Assembly: GCA_015059435.1 (NCBI GenBank)
Contig: SVAJ01000001.1
Location: 667,132-731,131, forward strand
Length of the DNA: 64,000 nt
DNA from: Bacillota bacterium
Lineage (GTDB): Bacteria; Bacillota_I; Bacilli_A; RF39; UBA660
Reading direction: 5' to 3'
In this document: positions 8,195-16,999 of the stretch, in pieces
Layout: each line of letters begins with the position of its first letter
How positions within the stretch are numbered: position 1 is the first letter of the stretch
The notes under the pieces: model-generated
What the model was told of the DNA's origin: nothing
Database searches by the model: none
What the model saw: only the letters and a program-made list of their open reading frames with translations
Program-made: the position numbers and the translations under genes

Positions 8195-8807
8195 AGAGTG
8201 GAATGAGTACTTTATTTCAGGTACAGATGTTTTAAAAAACAAACTAAATATTAATAATAGTGATGAGTTAAGAAAAAAAGAGGTGGAAATAACGTTAGAA
8301 AAATTACTTGAATTATATGATAATCCTATTGAAGGTAATTTTGATAAAAACCATTTAAAGACTATTCATAAATATCTTTTTGAGGATATATATCCTTTTG
8401 CTGGTGAATATAGAACAGTTTATATGGGAAAGGGTAATTCTTATTTTTCTAGTGTTGATGATATTGATATGAGACTCGATTATACTTTTGATTTAATGGA
8501 GAAGGAATTTAAAAGTGTAACGAGTAGGGATATGTTTGCGAGCTTTTTAACTACTTATTACATAGAACTTTTATATATACATCCGTTTAGAGAAGGAAAC
8601 GGTCGTTCAATTAGGGAGTTTATTAGAGAGTATGCTAATGAAAAAAGTAAAGAATTGATGTTTGGACAAGTTGATTTTCGTTGGGATAATGTTGATAAAG
8701 ATGAAATACATAAGTATATTGATATGTCAGTTGCTTTTAGATCTAATATTGAATTAGAATTCTTAAAAGCTATGGAAGTTGTTAATGAAAAAAACAATAT
8801 AAAATAA
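8163..8807 (+). CDS. Fic family protein (probable AMPylating toxin)
   Basis: Fic enzymes transfer AMP from ATP to target proteins. The active-site motif HPFREGNGRSIR is complete at about residues 140-151 (HxFx(D/E)GNGRxxR), and the family blocks IEGNFDKNHLKTIHKYLFEDIYPFAGEYRTV and the substrate flap are present. It has 214 residues, Fic core only, without a clear internal inhibitory S-x-x-x-E-G/N helix at either end, so inhibition should come from the overlapping upstream gene. It sits alone between the SASP gene and ackA, consistent with a small acquired toxin-antitoxin module. Target unknown. Confidence 0.9.
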   Translation: MNMKTKEEIDREWNEYFISGTDVLKNKLNINNSDELRKKEVEITLEKLLELYDNPIEGNFDKNHLKTIHKYLFEDIYPFAGEYRTVYMGKGNSYFSSVDDIDMRLDYTFDLMEKEFKSVTSRDMFASFLTTYYIELLYIHPFREGNGRSIREFIREYANEKSKELMFGQVDFRWDNVDKDEIHKYIDMSVAFRSNIELEFLKAMEVVNEKNNIK

Positions 8808-8866
8808 ATTGACTTTTTTTAATTGTTTTGTTACTCTATGGTTATCTTGTAAAGTGAGGGAAGAAT

Positions 8867-10054
8867 ATGAAATTATTGTCTGTTAATGCTGGTAGTAGTA
8901 CATTAAAGTTTAGACTTTATGATATGCCTAGTGAAGAATTAATTACTAAGGGAATGTATGAAAGAATTGGACTTGAAGGTTCTTGTTACAATATTCGTGT
9001 TGGTGAAGAAAAGAAAAGTGGTCTAGTAGAGTTAAAAGATCATAAGGACGCTGTTAAATTATTATTAGAACAGTTAGTTGAAAATAATATAGTAAGTTCT
9101 CTAGATGAAATAGAGGCTGTTGGACATCGTGTTGTTCATGGTGGAAATAAATATTCAAGAAGTGTGGAAATTAATGATAGAGTACTTTTAGAGATTGAAT
9201 CATTATCAGATTTAGCTCCTCTTCATAATCCTGCTGCTTTAAAAGGAATTTATGCTTTTAAAGATAGTATTCCTAATGCTAAGATGGTAGCTTGTTTTGA
9301 TACTGCTTTCCATCAAACTATGGATGAAGCAACTTATTTATATCCTGTTCCATATGAATGGTATGTTAAATATGATGTTCGTAAATATGGATTCCATGGA
9401 TTAAGTCATAAATTTATTACTGAAAAATTAACTGAAATGTTAGGTAAGAAACCAAATTTAATAATTTGTCATATTGGTAGTGGAGCAAGTTTATCTGCTA
9501 TTAAAGAAGGAGTATGTGTTGATACTTCTATGGGATTTACTCCTAATGCTGGTATTATGATGGGAACTCGTTCTGGAGATATAGATTATTCTTTAATTAA
9601 TTATATTATTAAAAAAGAAGAAAGAACTATTGAATGGGTTGATAATAAACTAAATAAAGCTAGTGGACTTGAAGGTATTGCTGGTATGAGTGATTTACGT
9701 GATATTGACCGTGCCTTTGAAGCTGGTGAAGTTAAAGCTACTTTAGCTATTGAAATGTATACTAATAAGATAGTTGATTATATTGCTAAGTATTATGTTA
9801 AACTTGGTGGTGTAGTTGATGCCATATGCTTTACTGCAGGTGGTGGAGAAAACGATGATATTATTCGTGCAGAAGTTGTTAAAAAATTATATCCATTAGG
9901 TATTAAATTAGATGAAGAAAAGAATAAAGAAACTATTGTACGTAAAGGAGTAGAAGGATTAATTACTAAAGAAGATAGTAAGATTCCAGTATATGTTTTA
10001 GCAACAGATGAAGAATTAATGATTGCAAGAGATACATATGAATTATGTGAATAA
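8867..10054 (+). CDS. ackA: Acetate kinase (first paralogue)
   Basis: Interconverts acetyl phosphate plus ADP and acetate plus ATP, giving ATP in fermentation. It has 395 residues, the family length. Signature 1 is LSVNAGSSTLKFRLYDM; signature 2 is DTAFHQTM; the glycine-rich phosphate site HIGSGASLSAI and the end PVYVLATDEELMIARDT are all present. A second, diverged copy lies 1 kb downstream. No phosphotransacetylase is seen nearby. Butyrate or propionate kinase activity cannot be excluded, since these share the fold and motifs. Confidence 0.93.
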   Translation: MKLLSVNAGSSTLKFRLYDMPSEELITKGMYERIGLEGSCYNIRVGEEKKSGLVELKDHKDAVKLLLEQLVENNIVSSLDEIEAVGHRVVHGGNKYSRSVEINDRVLLEIESLSDLAPLHNPAALKGIYAFKDSIPNAKMVACFDTAFHQTMDEATYLYPVPYEWYVKYDVRKYGFHGLSHKFITEKLTEMLGKKPNLIICHIGSGASLSAIKEGVCVDTSMGFTPNAGIMMGTRSGDIDYSLINYIIKKEERTIEWVDNKLNKASGLEGIAGMSDLRDIDRAFEAGEVKATLAIEMYTNKIVDYIAKYYVKLGGVVDAICFTAGGGENDDIIRAEVVKKLYPLGIKLDEEKNKETIVRKGVEGLITKEDSKIPVYVLATDEELMIARDTYELCE

Positions 10055-10073
10055 AGACTTCGGTCTTTTTCTT
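10053..10073 (+). terminator. Terminator after first ackA
   Basis: AAAGAC-TTCG-GTCTTT with a UUCG tetraloop and T-run directly after the stop codon. Confidence 0.85.
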
Positions 10074-10086
10074 TCGGGGGGATTTT

Positions 10087-10938
10087 ATGTTAAATAGATT
10101 ATTAAGTTATTTTTCAAGGTTTTTTGCATACAGTAAAAAAATAGACAATAGTGATGTGGTTAATCAAGTTGAAGAAGAGCATAGTGTAGTAACAGAAGAG
10201 CAGGATGTTAAGCATGATGATATTGTTAATTTGACTGAATTAAATACAAATGATAAGAATGGTCAAATTTATTGGGTTCATATGAATGAAGATTATATTA
10301 CTGATAAAACTATGGAGGAGAGTCATAAAATAAGACCATTTTTAATAGTAGATTCAGATTCTACTGATTATACTGGTTATTATATGACTAGCAATTTAAA
10401 AAATTTTCATTTTAATAAACCTTGGTTTAGTAAATATAAATCAGTTATTTCAAATAATAGATATAATTTGAAAAAACCGAGTATAGTACTATTAGGCAAT
10501 ACTGTTACTGTTAGTGATGATGAAGTATTAAATTATATAGATACACTTGGTGAAAGTGATTATATTAGAGTACTTAAAAATGCGGGATTATATGCTAAGA
10601 GAAAAGTTAATATTTCAGGTATGTATATTGATATTGGTGATGTTATAGATGTTGAAGATAGAAAGTATTTTATTTATCAAAAAGATAATACATATTTATA
10701 TGGTTTTTTAATAAAAAACAAAGGTTTAGTATGGAAAAGTAATGTTGACTTTGATAATGATTTTAATTATTTTAGAAGTGGTAATGATTTGTATAGAGTA
10801 TTTTATGATAGTAATATTAAAGTCCCTGTTAAAGATAATTATTTAGTTACTGATGTTATGAATGAAGATGTTCATGATCAAGTAATTACTAAGAGAAAAA
10901 ATATGAAATATAAACAAAAAGTAAAAAGAAGGAAGTAA
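10087..10938 (+). CDS. PemK/MazF-fold domain protein with C-terminal extension
   Basis: 283 residues, function unknown. Residues 1-55 are a polar, acidic linker. From about 58 to 165 the pattern resembles PemK/MazF endoribonucleases: GQIYWVHM, then KIRPFLIVDSD (the RP-x-x-I-V strand), GYYMTS, and LKKPSIVLLGNTVTVSDDEVLNYIDTLGESD. Residues 166-283 add a beta-rich segment and a very basic tail (KRKNMKYKQKVKRRK). No antitoxin gene is adjacent, so toxin activity is doubtful. It has a GGGGGGAT ribosome site and ends in a strong A/T hairpin. Family call is by eye. Confidence 0.55.
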   Translation: MLNRLLSYFSRFFAYSKKIDNSDVVNQVEEEHSVVTEEQDVKHDDIVNLTELNTNDKNGQIYWVHMNEDYITDKTMEESHKIRPFLIVDSDSTDYTGYYMTSNLKNFHFNKPWFSKYKSVISNNRYNLKKPSIVLLGNTVTVSDDEVLNYIDTLGESDYIRVLKNAGLYAKRKVNISGMYIDIGDVIDVEDRKYFIYQKDNTYLYGFLIKNKGLVWKSNVDFDNDFNYFRSGNDLYRVFYDSNIKVPVKDNYLVTDVMNEDVHDQVITKRKNMKYKQKVKRRK

Positions 10939-10960
10939 GATTAGTCTTTTTACTTTTTCT
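10916..10960 (+). terminator. Hairpin after PemK-like gene
   Basis: AAAAAGTAAAAAGA at the 3' end of the coding region pairs with TCTTTTTACTTTTT, followed by CTTTTT. AT-only stem with a long loop, so moderately convincing. Confidence 0.5.
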
Positions 10961-11013
10961 TTTTGGACTTTTATAGTATAATATTAATAGATTTTAGGAA
11001 AGAGGTAAAAATT

Positions 11014-12195
11014 ATGAAGATTATATCAATTAATGCAGGAAGTAGTTCACTTAAATTTAGTTTATTCGATATGAGTAATGAAACTGTAATAGCTAGTGGA
11101 TTATTTGAACGTATTGGAATAGAAGGTAGCTGTTATACAATTAAGTTTAATGGTGAAAAAATAGAAGAAGAAGTAGAATTAACTAGTCATACTGATGCAG
11201 TTAAAGTTTTACTTGATAAACTTATTAGTTTAGAGATTATTAAATCTTTAGATGAAATTAATGGTATTGGGCATAGACTTGCTCATGGTAAAGAAAAATA
11301 TAAGGAATCAGTTATTATTACTGATGAAGTTATGAGTGATTTTGAATCATATATGGAATTCGCTCCAATTCATATTCCTCCACAAGTACGTGGTGTAAAT
11401 GCTTTTAAGGAAGTATTACCTGAAGTACCTATGGTAGGAGTATTTGATACTACATTCCATCAAACTATGGATAAGACTACATATTTATATCCAGTTCCAT
11501 ATAAATGGTATAGTGAATATGGAGTACGTAAATATGGTTTCCATGGGACAAGTCATCGTTATATAGCTAGTCAAGTTAAAAAATTACTTGGTAAAGATGA
11601 GTATCGTTTAATTAGTTGTCATATTGGTAGTGGAGCTAGTATTACTGCTATTAAAGATGGTAAATGTGTAGATACTACTATGGGATTCACTCCACTTCCT
11701 GGTATTATGATGGGAACTCGTTCTGGAGATATTGATCCATCTATTATTCCATATGTAATGGAAAAAGAAGGAAAGAATGCTGCAGAAATAGTGGATGATT
11801 TAAATAAAGCTAGTGGACTTGTTGGTATGAGTGAATATAGTAGTGATATGAGAGATATTTTAGCTCGTTGTGATGAAGGTGACGAAAAAGCTATTATTGC
11901 TCGTAATAAATATGTAAGACGAGTAGTTGACTATATTGCACAATATTATGTATTACTTGGTGGAGCTGATATTATTGTATTTACTGCAGGGGTAGGAGAA
12001 AATAGTATTCCTGTTAGAAGACAAATATGTGAAGAGTTAGCTTGCTTAGGTGTTAAAATAGATTTAGACGAAAATAATAAACGTGGAGAAACAGTTAAAA
12101 TTAGTACAGATGATTCTAGTATGTTAGTTTATGTTATCCCAACAGATGAAGAATTAATGATAGCTCGTGATACTCTTAATTTAATAAATAGATAG
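11014..12195 (+). CDS. ackA: Acetate kinase (second paralogue)
   Basis: 393 residues from the ATG at 11014, which has GGAAAGAGG upstream and aligns with the family start MKIISINAGSSSLKF; the longer reading from 10963 is rejected. The motifs FDTTFHQTM, HIGSGASITAI, MGTRSGDIDPS and IPTDEELMIARDT are intact. It is clearly homologous to the 8867 gene but diverged throughout (for example IHIPPQVRGV against LHNPAALKGI), so it is an old duplication or a second kinase of different substrate preference. It is closely followed (10 bases) by the NrnA-like gene. Confidence 0.92.
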   Translation: MKIISINAGSSSLKFSLFDMSNETVIASGLFERIGIEGSCYTIKFNGEKIEEEVELTSHTDAVKVLLDKLISLEIIKSLDEINGIGHRLAHGKEKYKESVIITDEVMSDFESYMEFAPIHIPPQVRGVNAFKEVLPEVPMVGVFDTTFHQTMDKTTYLYPVPYKWYSEYGVRKYGFHGTSHRYIASQVKKLLGKDEYRLISCHIGSGASITAIKDGKCVDTTMGFTPLPGIMMGTRSGDIDPSIIPYVMEKEGKNAAEIVDDLNKASGLVGMSEYSSDMRDILARCDEGDEKAIIARNKYVRRVVDYIAQYYVLLGGADIIVFTAGVGENSIPVRRQICEELACLGVKIDLDENNKRGETVKISTDDSSMLVYVIPTDEELMIARDTLNLINR

Positions 12196-12205
12196 GGTGT
12201 TATAA

Positions 12206-13162
12206 ATGTATAAAGAAATATATAAAACAATTAAAAAATTTGATACTATTGTAATTGCTAGACATGTGGGTCCAGATCCAGATGCTTTAGCAAGTCAGAT
12301 AGCATTAAGAGATTCAATTAAATTAACATTTCCTGATAAAAAGGTTTTAGCAGTTGGTAATGGTAGTGGGAAGTTTTCTTATTTAGGAAAACTAGATAAG
12401 TTAGAAGATGTACATGATGCATTACTTATTGTTACTGATACACCTGATGAAAAAAGAATAGACTGCTCAATGAATTTATTGGATTTTGAACATATTATGA
12501 AGATTGATCATCATCCATATGTTGACGGTTATGCTGATATAGAATTTATTGATGACGAGGCAAGTTCTGCATGTGAGATTATTATGGATATAATTCTTAA
12601 TACGAAGTTAAAGTGTGATAAAGCAATTGCTGAAATACTTTATCTGGGGCTTGTTTCTGATTCTAATAGATTTATGTTTAGTAGTTGTACTTCTAAAACA
12701 TTTATGATAGTTTCAAAGTTTTTAGAAGAATATAAATTTGATATTTCTAAGTTATATGAAAAATTATATTTAAGACCTCTTTGTGAAGTTAGATTAGAGG
12801 GATATATTTCTTCTAATATGACTGTTACAGAAAATGGTCTTGGATATATTAAAATAACAGATGATATCATTAAGGAATATGGTGTTGATGCTGCATCGGC
12901 TGGTAATATGGTTAATAATTTTAATTTTATTGATGAAGTGCTTGTATGGGCAACGTTAACAGAAGATATTAAAAATGATCAAATCCGTATTTCTATCCGT
13001 TCAAGAGGACCTGTTATTAATAAACTGGCTGAAGAATATAATGGCGGAGGTCATAAATTTGCTTCAGGTGTTAAATTAAAGACATTTGATGATGCAATGA
13101 AATTAATTAATGATTTAGATGAACTTCTTGTTGAATATAATAAGGATAAAGAGGAGGAATAA
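12206..13162 (+). CDS. nrnA: DHH family phosphoesterase, NrnA-like
   Basis: Degrades very short RNA oligonucleotides (nanoRNA) and may dephosphorylate pAp. It has 318 residues. The manganese-binding blocks are visible: ARHVGPDPDALASQ (motif I), TDTPDEKR (II), KIDHHPY (the DHH motif, III), and the DHHA1 substrate domain ends with NGGGHKFASG. It sits in a tight run ackA-nrnA-engB, with a 3-base gap before engB. The NrnA subfamily is my best reading; closely related DHH enzymes include c-di-AMP hydrolases, but the GdpP sensor domains are absent. Confidence 0.85.
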   Translation: MYKEIYKTIKKFDTIVIARHVGPDPDALASQIALRDSIKLTFPDKKVLAVGNGSGKFSYLGKLDKLEDVHDALLIVTDTPDEKRIDCSMNLLDFEHIMKIDHHPYVDGYADIEFIDDEASSACEIIMDIILNTKLKCDKAIAEILYLGLVSDSNRFMFSSCTSKTFMIVSKFLEEYKFDISKLYEKLYLRPLCEVRLEGYISSNMTVTENGLGYIKITDDIIKEYGVDAASAGNMVNNFNFIDEVLVWATLTEDIKNDQIRISIRSRGPVINKLAEEYNGGGHKFASGVKLKTFDDAMKLINDLDELLVEYNKDKEEE

Positions 13163-13165
13163 AAT

Positions 13166-13762
13166 ATGGTAATTAAAGATGCTAATTTAGAGATAATCGC
13201 AACTCGTAGAAGTCAATATCCTGATGAAGGAAAAAGTGAATTTTTACTTGTTGGTCGTAGTAATGTAGGAAAAAGTAGCTTTATTAATTCTATTCTTTCT
13301 CGTAAAAATTTAGCTTATACTTCATCACGTCCAGGTAAGACACAGACACTTAATTTTTATTCTGTTAATAATCAATTTTATTTGATTGATGTTCCCGGTT
13401 ATGGATATGCAGCTGTTGATAAAAAAACACAAGCTAAGTTTGGTATGATGATTGAAGAGTATTTAGAGAAAAGAGAACAATTAAAAAGAGTATTTCTACT
13501 TGTAGATTTTAGACATAAACCTACTGAAGATGATTTACTTATGTATAATTTCTTAAAATACTATAATTTACCTGTAACTGTTATTGCTACTAAAGCAGAT
13601 AAAGTAGGAGGTAGTAAAAAACAAAAACAATTAAAAGAAATGCTTGATACTTTAGATTTAGTAGTTGGAGATGATTTAATTGTATTCTCTAGTACTACAA
13701 AACTTGGTGTTAAAGAAGTTCTTAAAAAGATAGAAGACCTAGTAGAAAATGAAACTATTTAG
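13166..13762 (+). CDS. ysxC: Ribosome biogenesis GTPase YsxC/EngB
   Basis: Essential GTPase needed for assembly of the 50S ribosomal subunit. 198 residues. G1 is GRSNVGKSS, G2 is the T in SRPGKTQTLNFY, G3 is DVPGYGYA and G4 is TKADK. A GAGGAGG site overlaps the end of the previous gene, so coupling with nrnA is likely. A terminator begins within its last codons. Confidence 0.95.
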   Translation: MVIKDANLEIIATRRSQYPDEGKSEFLLVGRSNVGKSSFINSILSRKNLAYTSSRPGKTQTLNFYSVNNQFYLIDVPGYGYAAVDKKTQAKFGMMIEEYLEKREQLKRVFLLVDFRHKPTEDDLLMYNFLKYYNLPVTVIATKADKVGGSKKQKQLKEMLDTLDLVVGDDLIVFSSTTKLGVKEVLKKIEDLVENETI

Positions 13763-13771
13763 GTCTTTTTT
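13734..13771 (+). terminator. Terminator overlapping end of ysxC
   Basis: AAGACCT (13734-13740) pairs with AGGTCTT (13761-13767) followed by T-run; the left arm lies inside the coding region. Confidence 0.7.
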
Positions 13772-13794
13772 CATATATTAAATTAGGTGAAATC

Positions 13795-14247
13795 ATGAAA
13801 ATAGAAATTTTTGATGATAGTATGATTAAAATATTTGTTAATAGTAACTATTTAAAAAATGTTGATTTTAATTCCAAAGAAGAAATAGTTTTGACTGTTA
13901 AAGAAGTTATTATGAAGTATAAGATGAGATTAAATTTAAATGGTTTTTATAAGGTTAAAGTGTTTGTAAAAGAAGAAATAGGGTTCTTTATTGAGATAAT
14001 TAAACTAGATGATAATATGTATAGTGATATAGTTGATTTAAAGGTAATTGTTTATTTAGAACAGAAAGTTTATTTTAAGACTAGTGATTATAATATTTTA
14101 CCTAGTAAAACTAAAATATATTATTTAGATAATTATTTTTATTGCGATGTGGATGATCTTTTAAATATTTATAGTGTAGTCGAGTTTGGTGAGTATGTAT
14201 ATGGTAAAACTATTGATTTGATTAGAAGTAGATCTATTATTGTTTAA
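13795..14247 (+). CDS. Conserved-looking hypothetical protein
   Basis: 150 residues, family not recognised. AGGTGA precedes the ATG. The protein is alternating hydrophobic and charged, suggesting a small alpha/beta cytoplasmic fold; no membrane helix, no cysteine or histidine cluster. A MecA-like N-terminus (MKIEIFDDSMIKIFVNS) was considered, but the rest does not fit. The downstream space holds a TATAAT-like box for the next gene. Confidence 0.6.
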   Translation: MKIEIFDDSMIKIFVNSNYLKNVDFNSKEEIVLTVKEVIMKYKMRLNLNGFYKVKVFVKEEIGFFIEIIKLDDNMYSDIVDLKVIVYLEQKVYFKTSDYNILPSKTKIYYLDNYFYCDVDDLLNIYSVVEFGEYVYGKTIDLIRSRSIIV

Positions 14248-14294
14248 TTTTGCTTTTATTCTAATATTTATGTATAATGTATGTGGGTGATTTT

Positions 14295-14990
14295 ATGAGT
14301 ATGAATAGAAAAATGATTATTATACTCTGTGGGGTTTTATTTTTATTATTTTTATTTATAGGGTATTTTGTTATTAATGATATAGTTCAAGCATCTGTTT
14401 TTAAAAGTGAAATTGCTAGAATAGAAAAAATGGATATTAAGAAAGATAAGTATGATGTTAAGTTAAAGACTATAGGTAAACATCGAGTAGTAGAAAAAAA
14501 TATTAAGAATTATTTATATAATTATTCATCAGGATTAGTTGATATTTCAAAAACTATGAATGATAAAATTTTAGCTAATTTGTTATCAATTATTAATTTT
14601 AAAGAAGATGGTAAGAGTTTTGAAAAGAGTATAGCTTATTTAGAAAGTACAAAGATTGATTTTAATAAAGAAATAGATGATTTAATATCTTATAGTGATA
14701 AGGATAGAATTATGGATAATATTTCTAGTCTAGATATGGATGAGTATTATGTTTCTTTGTATACAAATGTTATGATTGATGGTTCTATTTATTTTAAATT
14801 AGTTGATTCATGTAATGAATTAAAGACTACTAAAGAAGAATTTAATACATTACTAGATAATACTTTAGCTGTTTTGAAATTTTTAAAGAATAATAAAGAT
14901 AATTGGCAACTTGAAGATGATAAAATTATGTTTCAAAATAAAGATTTAATGAATCAATATAATTTATTAGTTCAGAAAATAAAAAAATAA
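14295..14990 (+). CDS. Membrane-anchored extracytoplasmic helical protein
   Basis: 231 residues from the ATG at 14295 (GGGTGATTTT upstream); an upstream ATG at 14277 overlaps the promoter-like TATAAT. One N-terminal membrane helix (about residues 6-28, IIILCGVLFLLFLFIGYFV) is followed by a charged, helical outer domain of about 200 residues rich in Lys, Asp and Leu. No family recognised. Confidence 0.65.
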   Translation: MSMNRKMIIILCGVLFLLFLFIGYFVINDIVQASVFKSEIARIEKMDIKKDKYDVKLKTIGKHRVVEKNIKNYLYNYSSGLVDISKTMNDKILANLLSIINFKEDGKSFEKSIAYLESTKIDFNKEIDDLISYSDKDRIMDNISSLDMDEYYVSLYTNVMIDGSIYFKLVDSCNELKTTKEEFNTLLDNTLAVLKFLKNNKDNWQLEDDKIMFQNKDLMNQYNLLVQKIKK

Positions 14991-15042
14991 ATTATTGACT
15001 ATTTATTTATGAAATTGTAATATTGTTGTAGGAGGTAGTAAT

Positions 15043-15468
15043 ATGTTTTGTTCACAGTGTGGTAAAAAGCTAGATGAAGGTGCAGTATTTTGTTCTGGAT
15101 GTGGTTATAAGTTAGGTGATATACCTGTAAATAATACAACTACTAGTACTTCAACTCCTGGTAAAGGAAAGAGTGTAGCTAGCTTAGTATTAGGTATATT
15201 TGGTGTATTACTTGGATTATTATATCTAATAGCATGTCTTGAAATCGAACAAAGTTCACTTGTTCAAATATCTGAAAGTTATGCTTTTAGATTTGGATAT
15301 GCACTTGGATCTGTTTTATTACCTATTATTTGTGCTATTATCGGTGTTTGCTTATCAGCAAGTGCTAGAAAACAGAAAAAAACTGGTCTTAATACAGCTG
15401 GTCTTGTTCTATCTATAATTACTTTTGTATTATGTGGTATAATAGCGCTTATTGTATTTACAGTGTAA
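15043..15468 (+). CDS. Zinc-ribbon membrane protein, DUF4190-like
   Basis: 141 residues. An N-terminal zinc ribbon has two C-x-x-C pairs (CSQC and CSGC, residues 3-21), followed by a Thr/Ser linker and three membrane helices (about 43-67, 84-106, 117-140) of the Gly-rich DUF4190 type. Such proteins are common and of unknown function. GGAGG precedes the ATG and a terminator follows. A related zinc-ribbon protein lies at the end of the window. Confidence 0.75.
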   Translation: MFCSQCGKKLDEGAVFCSGCGYKLGDIPVNNTTTSTSTPGKGKSVASLVLGIFGVLLGLLYLIACLEIEQSSLVQISESYAFRFGYALGSVLLPIICAIIGVCLSASARKQKKTGLNTAGLVLSIITFVLCGIIALIVFTV

Positions 15469-15470
15469 AG

Positions 15471-15502
15471 TAAAAGTATTATTTAATACTTTTTTTTTAA
15501 TT
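15471..15502 (+). terminator. Terminator after zinc-ribbon gene
   Basis: AAAAGTATTA-TT-TAATACTTTT followed by a run of T. Confidence 0.75.
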
Positions 15503-15542
15503 GTTTTTTTTAGTGTAGTATAATTAATGTAGGAGGTATTTT

Positions 15543-16013
15543 ATGAAACACTTAAAAAGAGTATTGATGATTTGTCTATGTCTTGTTAGTGTGGTTGCTT
15601 TAACTGGATGTGGTAATAAAAAAGCTATTACTGCAGAAGAGTTTAAATCTAAGATGGAAAAAGATAATTATGAAGTTCAAGATGCTACTTATCAAATGTC
15701 TCAATATAAACAAATTAAAAAGATTTATATTGCATTAGATAAGAAAAAATCAGAACAAATAGAATTTTATGTATTGTCTAGTGAAGATAAAGCTATTGAT
15801 TTCTTTAAAGTAAACCAAAAAATATTCAAAGATTCTATTGGTAGTAGTCATACTGAAACTAATGTTAGTATAGGAAATACATCAAGATATGTTTTAAATA
15901 CTGATGGTAGATATAAAGTTTTATCTAGAATTGGTAATACTGTAGTTTATTGTAATGTAAGTAGTAGTTACAAAGATACATTAAATAAAGAATTAAAGAA
16001 ATTAAACTATTAA
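15543..16013 (+). CDS. Lipoprotein, unknown function
   Basis: 156 residues. The signal peptide has a clear lipobox, V-A-L-T-G-C with C23 as the lipidated residue, so the protein is tethered outside the membrane. The mature part is small and charged, with an alternating helix-strand pattern (EFKSKMEKDNYEVQDATY ... KVLSRIGNTVVYCNV). No enzymatic motif seen. AGGAGG precedes the ATG; it ends in a bidirectional terminator. Confidence 0.75.
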   Translation: MKHLKRVLMICLCLVSVVALTGCGNKKAITAEEFKSKMEKDNYEVQDATYQMSQYKQIKKIYIALDKKKSEQIEFYVLSSEDKAIDFFKVNQKIFKDSIGSSHTETNVSIGNTSRYVLNTDGRYKVLSRIGNTVVYCNVSSSYKDTLNKELKKLNY

Positions 16014-16048
16014 AAAAATAAATCATTTATGATTTATTTTTTATTGTA
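16012..16048. terminator. Bidirectional terminator
   Basis: AAATAAATCA-TTTA-TGATTTATTT with A- and T-runs on either side, lying between the convergent lipoprotein gene and the minus-strand coiled-coil gene. Confidence 0.75.
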
Positions 16049-16948
16049 ATTAGAATTATCTTTAAGAATTTCATTATTATCATTTAATATATCATCAAGT
16101 TCTTGATTATTTGTATTTACAATTATGTTGGTTAATTCAATTTTATATTTTGAGAGTTTTTCTTGGATTGTTGTTAATAGAATTATTCTTTGTTTTTGTT
16201 TTTCTAATTCATCTTCATTTTGTATGTCAGTTGAACTAATTTTATTATTTAGTTGTTCAATTTCGCTAGAAAATATTTCAGATAATTCTGGAATGTTTTC
16301 TAGAGTTAATTGCTGAAATTTAGGATTGTTACACGTTTTAATATTTAAGAATCTACTATCTAGATCTTCTATTATTTTTATAGTAGTTTTACTATTGGCA
16401 TTATTATATAAATTGTTACGTTTCTTTTCTTCATCGTTATATAAAGTAGCATAATAATCATAAACTATATTTAAGTCATCATTATATTTCTTTTCATTAA
16501 AGCCACCTAATTTTCCTTTAGTATATTTTTCAAATAGTTTAGTTCTATACTCTGATGGTTTTGTTCGATATATAGACATATTTATATCACATTTTTTTAT
16601 TTCATTTAAATCATTTTTATCACCAAATAATTTAACTAAGTTATCAGCAAATAATATTACTGTATGTAATAAGTTAAAGAAATCATTGTAGGCATCTTTT
16701 GGATCTTTAACATTTTCTATTTCTTTTTTGTAATCTTCTTGTCTTTTATAAAATTCTTCATTTTTTTCTATTTGTTTTTTAAAACTTTGTATAGATGCCC
16801 AAGAACTATCCATAGTTTCATATAAATCTGGGTTATTCTTAATTCCATTTAGTTCTTGTAGCCTTTTCTGATTTTTGTCATATTCTTCATTAAGCATTCT
16901 ATTTATTTCATTCATTTTCTCGTTTAATTTTTCATATTCATTACTCAT
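16034..16948 (-). CDS. Coiled-coil protein downstream of spoIVA, unknown
   Basis: 304 residues, family not recognised. AGGTGA precedes the start. The sequence is very polar and helical, with predicted coiled coil at residues 1-75 and again near 225-285; one hydrophobic stretch (FFNLLHTVILFADNLVKLF) could be an amphipathic helix. It starts 51 bases after the spoIVA stop on the same strand, and no clear terminator was seen in between. A role in spore coat formation is possible from position only. Confidence 0.6.
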   Translation of the reverse strand: MSNEYEKLNEKMNEINRMLNEEYDKNQKRLQELNGIKNNPDLYETMDSSWASIQSFKKQIEKNEEFYKRQEDYKKEIENVKDPKDAYNDFFNLLHTVILFADNLVKLFGDKNDLNEIKKCDINMSIYRTKPSEYRTKLFEKYTKGKLGGFNEKKYNDDLNIVYDYYATLYNDEEKKRNNLYNNANSKTTIKIIEDLDSRFLNIKTCNNPKFQQLTLENIPELSEIFSSEIEQLNNKISSTDIQNEDELEKQKQRIILLTTIQEKLSKYKIELTNIIVNTNNQELDDILNDNNEILKDNSNYNKK

Positions 16949-16999
16949 ATATTTTCACCTATTGTTATTATAGCATAAATTTTATCCTAATAAAAATTT

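Noticed and set aside
13795-14247. MecA adaptor
   Set aside because: Only the first residues resemble MecA; length and the C-terminal part do not fit.
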